A stretch of 64,000 nt of DNA from Apoderus coryli (taxonomy: Eukaryota; Arthropoda; Insecta; Coleoptera; Attelabidae), in NCBI GenBank assembly GCA_911728435.2, contig OU452213.1, forward strand, positions 3,265,834 through 3,329,833, given 5' to 3'. Position 1 is the stretch's first letter. The number at the start of each line of letters is the position of its first letter. The position numbers were made by a program, and so were the translations under genes. The notes below the pieces were generated by a model, which did not search any database, was not told the DNA's origin, and worked only from the letters and a program-made list of their open reading frames with translations. This document shows, one piece after another, positions 1 through 9,362 of the stretch.

Positions 1-966
1 TTTACTTTTGATTTGCCCATGAGCATAGCTCATTCTGCAATACATCTTTACGCAGATGACGCGCAAATATATTCTCATTGCTCTATTTCCGAATTTCAAA
101 ATACTATTTATAATCTTAACCAAGATCTGTCCCACTTTTCGGATTGGTGTAAATGTCATGGCTTGAGATTAAATCCTAATAAAACTGTCGCTTTGTGTAT
201 CGGGAATGAACGCCATACTGAGTTCATTCGGGCTTCTAGTTGTATTTTCGTTGAGGGAAAGATTTAGGTATACTAATTGATAGTAAAATGAGTTTTGATG
301 ATCATTGTTCTCAACTATACAGGAATTCCTTTTTTAGGCTAAAATCTATGTATCATTTGAAGTATTTGTTGGATGAAGGTACAAAGTTGATGCTCGTAAA
401 ATCATTGATTATCTGGCAAACAGAATGCAGGTATAAGATTCGTGTGCAAAGTTCCCTCGCAGCATTTCTTAATAAACTAAAAGAACCTAGGCTGGCCATT
501 CGGTTTGATTACTTGTATTCTGTCTTATTGTATAAGATTCTTACGTTCCATATACCTCAGTACCTTGCTGACTTGCTCTTGAGGAGGTATAATGTCCACG
601 GACATGATTTGCGCTTCAACTCCTTTACAATTCCACAACATTCTACTGCTAAATTCGAAGGATGTTTTTCATATAATGCTCCTAAACTTTTAAATAACTT
701 AATAGATAAGATATTCTTAACTTATCGTTGTTTAGTTTCAAGAGAGAGTTGAGGCGCAGACTATTTCCTTAAATTATATTCATGAGTGCGTGTTTCTTTT
801 GTACAGTGTTAAGTTTGGAATAAGTGGAAGAGTGGCTATAGCCAAATCTTATTCCTTTTGTGTAAACTAGCCTAAGTGACTGATTTGTTATTTGTAAGCA
901 AACTTTGTATGCTTGATTTGTCATTTGGTGTTTTTTTTTGCACAATAAAACATTTATTATTATTAT
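1..966 (+). mobile_element. 3' part of a degraded jockey/CR1-like LINE (reverse transcriptase remnant)
   Basis: The 5' end lies outside the window. The first readable stretch (13-267) carries the reverse-transcriptase palm motif YADD at nt 49-60, followed by the usual LNPNKT-type segment. The frame then shifts near 266, where LGILIDSKMSFDDH continues in another frame (288-752). Around 405-415 the residues expected between the palm and the C-terminal thumb are missing, which suggests an internal deletion. The region 420-715 reads as the C-terminal domain. A 3' UTR follows, with AATAAA at 944-949 and a short TTA-repeat tail ending near 966. Such simple-repeat tails are typical of non-LTR elements that insert by target-primed reverse transcription. 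The copy is dead. The clade assignment is by eye. Confidence 0.8.
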
Positions 967-1590
967 CGCTCCAAAGAAGGTTCGTGTCGATTGATCGAAA
1001 GAAATGCTCAAAAAATACGATCGCGGTGCTTCGAAACACGTCTATGAATCGTGGATTTACGCTTATGAGCCCGAAAGTAACAGCAGTCGACTGTACGGGT
1101 GTTTCAAGATGAGCCACATCCAACAAAAGTTGTTCGCGCACGAAGCACTTCCAAGCAAATGGTCGCCTGTTTTATCGGAAAAACTGGACATGTCGCAACC
1201 GTACCACTAGAACAACGCAGAACAGTCAATTCTGAGTGGTACACAACCATTTGTTTGCCAGTTGTCTTCCAAGAAATCAGGAAAACCAACCGCCGAAGAC
1301 GCATCACTCTTCACCACCACGATGATGATGAGTCATCCGCCGTATAGTCCTGACTTGGCACCGAATGACTTCTTTTTATTCCCGTACGTAAAAAACAAAC
1401 TGAGAGGTCAACGTTTTTTGTTTTGTTTTGGAGATACCTCAATCAGAGTGGCAAAAGTGCTTTGACAATTGGTTGAAACACAACATTTTGGGAACATTTT
1501 GAAAAACAATAAAGTGATTTTCGATGATTAATATTTGTTTTTGTTCTTTAGAGAAATATAAAAGGAATAAACCCCAAACAGAGATTGAGG
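967..1590 (+). mobile_element. Dead mariner (DD34D) transposase, copy 1
   Basis: It starts directly after the LINE tail. It reads as a mariner transposase: EMLKKYDRGASKHVY, SWIYAYEPES, KVVRARSTSKQMVACF, GKTGHVATVPLEQRRTVN, HPPYSPDLAPNDFFLFPYVK. It carries an early stop (TGA where mariners have Trp, near 990), loss of the segment that normally holds the first catalytic Asp (before ESW), a frameshift near 1090, and a deletion between the catalytic HHD and the next MSHPPYS block. A further deletion lies near 1420. The 3' end matches copy 2 up to about 1575. No intact terminal repeats were identified. Compared with copy 2 it keeps about 48 bp near 1196-1245 but lacks the region between the second and third catalytic Asp. 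Confidence 0.85.
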
Positions 1591-2755
1591 ACAGTGACAG
1601 ATAAGCCGCGTGATCCTAAACGCTCACGATGCGGAGATATCTGTGCACGTCATTATTAAAGATAGCATGCTTGAAATAAGCAATTGTTAAGAATGCTAAT
1701 TCTCACACTTGTATTTAGCAATTTTAATTAAATTTTCTATAAAATTACTAATAAAATCCAATTTATATCCATCTAAGAAATTACATACCTAACAATCTAC
1801 AATCTATTATTATAAAATCAAGTAAGTACCTAATCTATAATAGGCGCACACATATGCAATTTGCCATCGACTAAATATTGAACAACACAAATAAAATTAT
1901 AGACACTGGACAATGTTATTATGTTGCGTGGATAAAATGAAGAAAATATGGTATAAAACAAAATAACTGGGTATTACCTTCTTCATTTCTAACTAACTTA
2001 TAATCATCAATGGATTCTGATGAAATAGTGGATCTTTTCTGTTTTGATGGGGTATTATAATTTGTTATTTATAGATAATCAAAGCATGGAAGAAATTATG
2101 ATGATGATGATGATGATGGGATGTACAGGGTGGGCACTTTATTAGAGAAGGGAGAGTACGTTTTCTCAGTTTATTTCGTTTTGAACAAATTTTAAAACTA
2201 TTTAAATGCTGCATTATCTCCCGAAGTTCAAATGGGACACCCTATATATTTTTACATTTATAGATACCTTGGAACAATTAACAACAACTCCCTGGTCACA
2301 TTTTGTGTAATTTAGTAGGCAGAAATTAAGATTCAAATAATATCAACGATACTGATTTTTAGTCGAATTGTTTATTTTTTTTTCTCGTAAACGAGGCAAC
2401 ATATTAAAAAAATACAAGAGATGAAAAAGTTGAAGCTTTAGTTGCTTTATCTCAAAACAATATCGAAATTAAATTACAGTCAGTGGCGTACATTTTTTTT
2501 TTTTGTCAATAATTGATATTAAGTTGCCCCCTTAACGTCACTGGACCTAATAATTTTAATCTAGTGAGGGCCATGTAAACTCTCTATTTCTAGCAACAAC
2601 TCTGCCAAATTTCAGATAAATCGGTAAGGAGATATTTGACTTAATTGAAAAAAACGCTATTTGCAAAAAAAAAAGTTTAATTTCCGCGTGTTTTTGAACC
2701 TCCCTGTATACTTTTGTGTTACGTCAAAAAGCGGGCAATTAAATTTGATCGAATC
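1591..2755. other. Non-coding, AT-rich; no gene seen
   Basis: No coding region is supported here. It holds a short ATG/TGA microsatellite (about 2096-2118), an ACAGGGTG motif at 2125-2132, which recurs elsewhere in the window, and prose-like AT-rich sequence that resembles an old dispersed repeat interrupted by the LINE insertion at 2799. Confidence 0.6.
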
Positions 2756-2798
2756 GAAAATTTTGTGCCAGATTTTTGGTCCTGGATAAGCCATAGAT
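2756..2798 (+). repeat. 43-bp direct repeat, left copy (likely target-site duplication)
   Basis: The 43 bp at this position are identical to 3624-3666. They flank the LINE fragment on both sides, and sequence outside each copy differs. This is the arrangement expected of a target-site duplication made by LINE insertion. Confidence 0.75.
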
Positions 2799-3623
2799 AG
2801 AGAAATATTAAATCGCTTCTTCTTCTTCCGCTGCTATCCATTAATGGATGTTTGCGATCACTTCTGACCATTTTTTCTTATCTCTGGTGGTGTGAATTAA
2901 TTCTCCTGTGGTTCCTATTCCTGTCCAATGCTTGATGTTTCGGAGCCACGACATCCTCTTTCTGCCTACACCCCTTCTTCCTTCTATTTTTCCTTCTATT
3001 ATTAATTGTAGGAAATGGTATCTTTCGTTGCGTATCACATGCCCCAGATACGCTGTTTTCCTGCGCTTTATCGTGTCCAGCAATTCGCGTTCTCTTCCTA
3101 TCGTCCTCAAAATTTCCTCGTTGGTCTTTCTTGCTGTCCATGGGACTTTCAGGATTCTTCGATAGATCCACATTTCAAATGCTTCTAGCCTATTCATTGT
3201 GCTAACCTTCACTGTTCAGCCTTCCATACCATACAACAGTACGGACCATACATAACACTTTGTGAATCTTATTCTGAGATTGAGGTCAAAGTCGGAGTTC
3301 GTAAAGACGTTCTTGAATCTCATGAATGAGCTCCTCGCTTTTTCTATCCTGTACCTGATTTCCGCATCTGAAGACCAGTCTTCACATATCCAAGTCCCCA
3401 GATATTTAAACTTTTTAACTCGTTCTATGTCTTCACTATCGTATGTAAGTTTCGCATTCCGGAACTCATCCAATTTGCGGCAGATTACTAGGAATTTTGT
3501 CTTTTTTATGTTGATGTTGATTCCCATGCGTCGGCCGTGCATTCCAACCTTGTCCAGGAGTCTTTGGAGGTCATTCATATTGTCTGCTATCAGGACTGTG
3601 TCGTCTGCATACCGTATATTGTT
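2799..3623 (-). mobile_element. 5'-truncated RTE-like LINE (reverse transcriptase and C-terminal domain)
   Basis: On the minus strand the palm motif NNIRYADDTVLIADN lies right at the 5' truncation point. It is followed by INIKKTKFLVI, KKFKYLGTWICEDW and RLEAFEMWIYRRILKVPW, then by YLGHVIRNERYHFL and GRRGVGRKRMSWL blocks typical of RTE-like non-LTR elements. One in-frame stop at 3213-3215 replaces the Trp expected after YGMEG; otherwise the frame is open from about 3713 to 2841. The 3' end is GAAGAAG-rich near 2812-2825. The 43-bp repeat on each side marks the insertion edges. The element is inactive because it is truncated and interrupted, but it is fairly young, as the frame is nearly intact. 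Confidence 0.85.
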
Positions 3624-3666
3624 GAAAATTTTGTGCCAGATTTTTGGTCCTGGATAAGCCATAGAT
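3624..3666 (+). repeat. 43-bp direct repeat, right copy
   Basis: Identical to 2756-2798. The open frame of the LINE runs on through this copy by chance, but the protein similarity to reverse transcriptases begins only at the NNIRYADD block inside the element. Confidence 0.75.
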
Positions 3667-3909
3667 TTTCCGTCTACAAAAAAAATGGTTTTTTCAATGT
3701 AATTTTTAAACATGATCTAATATCTCCTATACCGTAGATCCTTTCAGACAAGGACTACAAACGTCATTTTTGACATTTAAAAAATTTAAATACGTGGAAA
3801 ACGTTTAGGCCTAGGGTATAGGACCTCATACACTAATTGTGGCAAGAATCTTATTACAGAATCCATTATTAAAAATTAATTAAACGTCAAACTGACAACT
3901 GGTTTAAAA

Positions 3910-4781
3910 ATGTCGCGAAGATTTGGTATTGCATCTAACGATGCAATTATTGATATTATACCTAATAATATACCAAAAAAGACAATCAAATCAAAAATAT
4001 ATGTATGGAAAATATTTCTCGAGTTTTGTGCGACCAGAGAATACGAACTGAATGCTGAAACGAGTTTGCATAATTTGGCTAATATATTGAAAGATTATGG
4101 GGTAAATATGAGAAAAGCTGACGGAACTGAATATAAAGAAGCAACTGTAAAAACAATTTGGAATACTACGAGTAGGCTACTCCAGGAAAAATACTTCAAT
4201 GACTTCAAAATTGTATTCGACCCGTTTACCAGTGTGAAAATGCGTGAGATGCAAGAAACGCAAAACGTAAAAGATTACAGCAGGATCCAAACAAACGAAA
4301 ATACAGTTCATCAAATTTGAGTTCAAGAGATTTGGCTAGAATCATTGGATTATGGGATGAATGTACACCAGAAGGTTTACAAATTTTTTTTTACCATATT
4401 GTAGCTGTTGAGTTAGCTTGGCGAGGTGGTGAACCAGCTGATTGCCTTATAGATTATTTCACGATTGAGAAAAATAATGATGGAACGCCAACCAACAGAA
4501 TTGAATACAATCCAATATTCAGTAAAACATGCCAAGGAGGATCGAAAAGTTGTACAAATAGTAAGTGGCTTGTTCCAAATATTGCAAACGAAAGTGCATG
4601 CCCTGTTCGGTTATTCCATAAATTATTGTCCAAAAGGGGGAAAAATATTACTTCCAGTCGCCTATTCTTGAGACCAAATCGTTTCTGGAAATCCGAAAGT
4701 GACACATGGTTTGACAATATACCGGTAGGCAAGAACACAATTAATATGTGGACCAAATCATCCGCTGTTCATATCTGGTAA
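3910..4781 (+). pseudogene. Crypton-like tyrosine recombinase / DUF3504-type gene, frameshifted and truncated
   Basis: Two abutting open stretches (3910-4320 and 4317-4781) read as one protein broken by a single-base frameshift near 4318. The first part has an N-terminal SAM-like, DNA-binding type region (TIKSKIYVWKIFLEFC, LANILKDYGVNMRKADG, ATVKTIWNTTSRLLQEKY). The second part has the block RDLARIIGLWDECTPEGLQ, ELAWRGGEPADCLIDYF, RIEYNPIFSKTCQGG and CPVRLFHKLLSKRGKNI. These blocks are known from Crypton-derived tyrosine recombinases and domesticated DUF3504 proteins of the KIAA1958/QRICH1/ZMYM type. The frame ends after TKSSAVHIW, before the C-terminal Arg/His/Tyr catalytic part that would normally follow, so it is not a working recombinase. 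Confidence 0.7.
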
Positions 4782-5089
4782 TTAAAAAATTACAATTTTT
4801 TTTTTAATTGCATTTTGCGCCAAAGAATATTTTGTAAATTTTAAAGAAAAAACATAAATTATAGAGCACAAGTCTTGACATATGAAATTTACGATAATTA
4901 CAGTTATACAAAGGTGTGCGAGTATAATAATAATTTTAATTATATTGCGCGGGGCACCTTTTCAAGTCATAAAACATTTCTGCGTGTGGAAACTCATTAT
5001 TTAGAAAATCGTCTTAGAATAATATTATTTTCATAATCTCATTGGATACAACAGAAGCGGATTAAGCCAATGTGGACCCTAGAATATAG
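4782..5089. other. AT-rich non-coding spacer
   Basis: No continuation of the recombinase is readable. No other coding or RNA signal is seen before the mariner begins abruptly at about 5090. Confidence 0.5.
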
Positions 5090-5558
5090 CAACAAAAGTT
5101 GTTCGCGCACGAAGCACTTCCAAGCAAATGGTCGTCTGTATTTTCGGAAAAACTGGACATGTCGCGACCATTTGTTTGCCAGTTGTCATCCAAGAAATCA
5201 GGAAAATCAACCGCGGAAGACGGATCACTCTTCACCACGACAAAGCGAGCTCTCACACATCGGCTCAAACAACTGCATTTTCGAGCACCCAAAACATCGA
5301 TTTGATGAGTCATCCGCCGTATAGTCCTGACTTGGCACCGAATGATTTCTTTTTATTCCCGTACGTAAAAGACAAACTGAGATGTCAACGTTTTTCGACA
5401 CCTGAAGAAGCGGTTGCTGCATTCAGAATGCATGTTTTGGAGAGTCCTCAATTAGAGTGGCAAAAGTGCTTCGACAATTGGTTCAAACGCATGCAAAAGT
5501 GTATAGATCTTCATGGAGATATTTTGAAAAACAATAAAGTGATTTTCGATGATTAATA
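5090..5558 (+). mobile_element. Mariner (DD34D) copy 2, left part
   Basis: It is truncated at its 5' end, beginning at KVVRARSTSKQMV. Relative to copy 1 it has lost 48 bp after GHVAT. It keeps the second and third catalytic positions: HHDKASSHTSA and, 34 residues after that Asp, SPDLAPND, so DD34D spacing can be counted. The frame from 5128 runs open to the natural-looking end ILKNNKVIFDD at 5556. The 3' terminal part of the element has been displaced by the DD41D insertion and resumes at 6705. Confidence 0.85.
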
Positions 5559-6704
5559 TTGGGTCTGCCAGATAACTTTTTTTTTTTTGAAAACGGTCCA
5601 ATTTTTAAGCACATTATCGATTGTGTGCAGCTGTATTTCACCAATGGCTTCACGAATATTGTCCTTTAAAGCGTCAATTGTCTCTGGCTTGTCGGCGTAA
5701 CACTTATCTTTGACGACACCCCACAAATAATAGTCCAACGGTGTCAAATCGCAGCTCCGAGGTTGCCAAACGACATCAGCTCTGCGGCTGATAATGCGAT
5801 CTTCAAAAACAGGGCGCAAAACATCGAGTGTAGCTTTGGCTGTGTGGTACGTAGCGCCATCCTGTTGAAACCAAATGTTGCCAATATCCTCCTCTTCAAT
5901 TTTTGTGAACAAAAATTCGTTCAACATGGCCCGATAACGATCGCCATTGTCTGTAACGGCCACTCCTTGCTCATTTTCGAAGAAAAATGGCCCAATTATG
6001 CCTCCGGACCAAAATCCGCACCAAACAGTGACTCGTTTTGGGGGCATCGGCTTTTCAATGTATGCGTTCGGGTTTTCTGTGCCCCAAATGCGACAATTTT
6101 GCTTGTTTACATACCCGCCAAGATCAAAATGAGCTTCATCTGAAAAGATGATTTTTTTTGGCAAAATCGGCATCTTCTGTAAGTCGATCGCAGGCCCACT
6201 GAGCGAAGCGAAAACGCATTGGATGGTCAGTTGGCTTCAAGTCCTGAACCAATTGGACTTTGTATGGCGTCATACCAAGGTCTTTATGCAAAATTCGTCT
6301 CAATGATGTCTCCGAAATGTTCAATTGTTGAGACCGACGGTGAATTGATCTTGATGGCGCTTCACGCACACTTTCTGCCACAGCAGCAATATTCTCGGGT
6401 GTACGCACTGTTTTTGGCTTTTCACGCTTTGGTTTATCGATGAGGATGCCAGTTTCTTTCACTTTTTTCACGAGATAACGAACATACGGAGCTGACGGTG
6501 CTTCTCTTCTTCCAAAATCCGTACGCAATTTTCGCACACATTACCATGATTTTCAAAGTAATGTCGCAATATTTCCCAGCGTTGTTCAAGCGTATACACA
6601 ACCATATTCGTTCAGCGGAAGGATAAAACTAATTATCTGTCAAATCAGACATGAGCTAAGTGTTACCCTTCACGAAATAACCACTAGTTAGATGGCGGAC
6701 CCGA
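5559..6704 (-). mobile_element. DD41D Tc1/mariner-superfamily transposon, nearly full length, two frameshifts
   Basis: It is a 1146-bp element with a TA dinucleotide on each side (5557-5558 and 6705-6706). Its imperfect inverted ends match as GGGTCTGCCAGATAACT against GGGTCCGCCATCTAACT. The minus-strand transposase starts near 6605 (MVVYTLEQRWEILRHYFENH). It shifts frame near 6540, continues as VRKLRTDFGRREAPSAPYV with a helix-turn-helix region, and shifts again at the T-run near 6150. It then gives FSDEAHFDLGGYVNKQNCRIW, VTVWCGFWSGGIIGPFFF, FQQDGATYHTA and CDLTPLDYYLWG. The distance from the Asp of QQDG to the Asp of TPLD is 41 residues, hence DD41D. All three acidic residues are present. 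The two frameshifts mean this copy cannot make transposase. Confidence 0.9.
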
Positions 6705-6745
6705 TATTTGTTTTTGTTCCCTAATCCCGAAATATAAAAGGCAAC
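6705..6745 (+). mobile_element. Mariner copy 2, displaced 3' end
   Basis: The sequence TATTTGTTTTTGTTC followed by AATATAAAAGG matches the 3' end of mariner copy 1 (about 1530-1565). It completes the element interrupted at 5558. The TA at 6705-6706 is the duplicated target site of the inserted DD41D element. Confidence 0.8.
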
Positions 6746-9170
6746 CCTGTCTAATATATCAATCGTTGAACGATACACCATTTGAAACTACACCACCACA
6801 TATTATAAGTTAAACAACCATAAGAACAGAAAAACAGAACCGATATACACAACAAACCCGTTTTCTTCAGAAGACTAGACGGAATAAAAATAAAAAAAGG
6901 ACTCATATACATTATAATACCTTTATAATGTTGAAGAAGAAGAAAAAAAATGAAGGTACCTACCAGAGTGAGCAAGCACAAGTAGATATTCCTTTGAGCT
7001 AGACAGAGGTAGTGGAAATATACACAAAAATAAAAAAGAACAAAAAGGATAAACCTTAAACTGGTTGTGTTTGTTATAATGGGGCATTTTACAAGCTTGA
7101 ACGACTCTGGGGATCGAAATTGAGCGGCCAGTTAGAGGTTTATTTAAGCTTTTCGTATTTCTTTATTAAATAGGTAAGTAGTAGGAGGGTTTATTGGATC
7201 TTAAGCTTAAGAATCGTTTATTCAATCAGTAAAATTTTGGCTTATTTAACATCGACGTAAAGGAATCTTAAGGAGGCAATAAGACTTTATATAAAACGCC
7301 CGAGGAAATGGCCATATAGAGCCAAAAAAGCTCTTCATAATCTTCGCTGGTGAAAGAATTAAACCGATAAAACTGAAGAATGTAACAAAATTAAGTTTAA
7401 CTGGTCAAATATTTATTTTTCACTATGGCTCTCCAATTTTATTAAAGATCTTGTTGAGGTTAATAAACCTCGTTTTTGAAATTAACAAGAAATAAATTAT
7501 TATTATCGTGATTTTTACACAATATAAAAACGAAAAGCACATAAATATTCAACAGCTGTTGTATACAGTTGTTTTATAGTTGAATTTTTACCTGGTTTGA
7601 CCAGAGTTCTCTTATTATCTTTCTACGAGGGCAACTAGTTATATTTTGATCCTTATTACTGTCATTAGATGGCCTAGATGATGTTTAATATATATTCCAA
7701 ATAAAAGTATAAAATATTTACCTACTCCAGACATATAGATGATGGGAAAATGTCACTGACCTGAAGCCAAGGCCCTATGTATATTATGAAAACATCTATT
7801 TCTATCTCTATATTAGCCACTACAGTGCATATCTTTCCTGTCTCTCTTCCACTTTTTCTCATACACCCACCCTTTCATTCCCGTACCTCTCTCGCTCTTC
7901 TTCCTGCTTCCGACAACCCCTCTTCTGTGAAAATTTGATGTATTGATTTTTTAATAAGTTTGAAAAACACTCTCTATGTGACTGTGGCGCTCTATGCTCT
8001 ATGTCTCAATATACTACAGTCTAATAACTCTCGTTAATGACAGAATTTTGATTGTTTTATTTGAAACGAATATTTATATGATGAAATTTAATTAAACGTC
8101 AGATAGATTGAAACACCGAATACCAAGTTTAAATAGATTAAGTTTATTAACAGTTAAAGTTGAGATGAGTTTACAAAATGATGAAACTTAAATTAGAGGC
8201 TATAGAGTTATAATAATAGAATACAAATAATATTACTTACATTAAAATATATGACCACATACGGTCAAGTTGTAGGTACTATCGTTCACATTTTACTCCC
8301 AAAAGACATAGAACCTTTCTTTATTGAATTTATCGGTTTGCAGTACATAACAAATTAAAATCTCTTTTATCCTAGTAGAATTTATTGCTTCTTTTGAAAT
8401 GCTTTGTATATCAAACTAATTCTATATAGCAATAAATCTAATTTACCTAGAATTTGATTCTAAAGCACAGCAGCAGTTGCTGGTATAAATAAGCAACAAA
8501 CTTTTAATAATCCAACCTCTTTTTCCCAGTGGTCCCATTGGGAAACTTCAATGAGAATAATTTCCTTTCCAAACATAATTTATATGGTATATACCGTAAT
8601 AAATTAGTTCTATTTTGAAAATAAAGAGTTCTGTCTCTCTCTCTCGTCTATTGATATATTTTTGAACGTTTGCCAAAATGTACAGAAAATTATTAATAGC
8701 CGATATATCAAATTTGTTTACGTCAAAATTGAGGTTACGTCATTAGATATAGAAAATGATACTTTATGTGCCAAAAAATTCTTATAAATACACAATTTAT
8801 TGATAGAGGAATGCATGTTTGATCAACATTTGAATATTAATATTCTGACAAACATATCTAAAAGACACTAAAGTGTTCAAACGCATCTAGAAAAAACAAG
8901 AGGTCTAAATACAGAGCCTAGGGGTAGCCCGTTACGATAGTTACACAGCTAAAACAACACTTGTAGCTGTCGAAAAGAACCCTCCAACTTTCTTTTTGAT
9001 GAGTTACATAACTAATGACACTTTTTGACGTTTAAAAAATAAATCTTAATTGCCAAATATATGACCTGCGTAACGGAATAGAATTTTAATAATAATCATT
9101 AATATAATTGTATTATTTTCATTATTTCCAATGAACTAACTAGTTTATTCAAAAATTAGTAATAAAAAAA
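6746..9170. other. AT-rich non-coding DNA
   Basis: No gene is supported. Visible details are a pyrimidine-rich stretch at about 7800-7930 and a CT microsatellite near 8632-8645. This is probably intergenic sequence or an intron of the downstream TOX gene. Confidence 0.5.
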
Positions 9171-9174
9171 ATAT

Positions 9175-9250
9175 ACAAGAGACGAGATTTGAACACACGA
9201 CCTTCGGCACGGGAAGCGCGACAAAAGACAGGCAACGCCCGTAGGGGAGT
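9175..9250 (-). repeat. tRNA-like SINE fragment
   Basis: On the minus strand the sequence resembles the 3' half of a tRNA: a CGTGCCGAAGGTCGTG segment followed by a degenerate B-box, GTGTTCAAATCTC (Pol III consensus GGTTCGANTCC). No clear A-box or acceptor stem closes a full tRNA. An AT-rich tail follows. It is best read as a scrap of a tRNA-derived SINE, not a functional tRNA. Confidence 0.4.
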
Positions 9251-9314
9251 TCTTGTTATATATTATACCGAGTGAAGTCGCGTCAAATTTTCTAAATATG
9301 GTTTTTTTTTTCAG

Positions 9315-9362
9315 GTGAGTCCTAACACTGAAGCAATTCTAGTTCACTCCGACATGGGTAAG
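9315..9362 (+). CDS. Candidate small upstream exon of the TOX gene
   Basis: This 48-bp stretch follows a strong acceptor (long T tract then CAG) and ends at a plausible donor (AAG then GTAAAT). It reads VSPNTEAILVHSDMGK without a stop, and its phase-0 ends would join in frame to the first confident TOX exon at 33491. The distance (24 kb) and the lack of a visible start codon make it uncertain. It could equally be a chance pair of splice sites. Confidence 0.3.
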
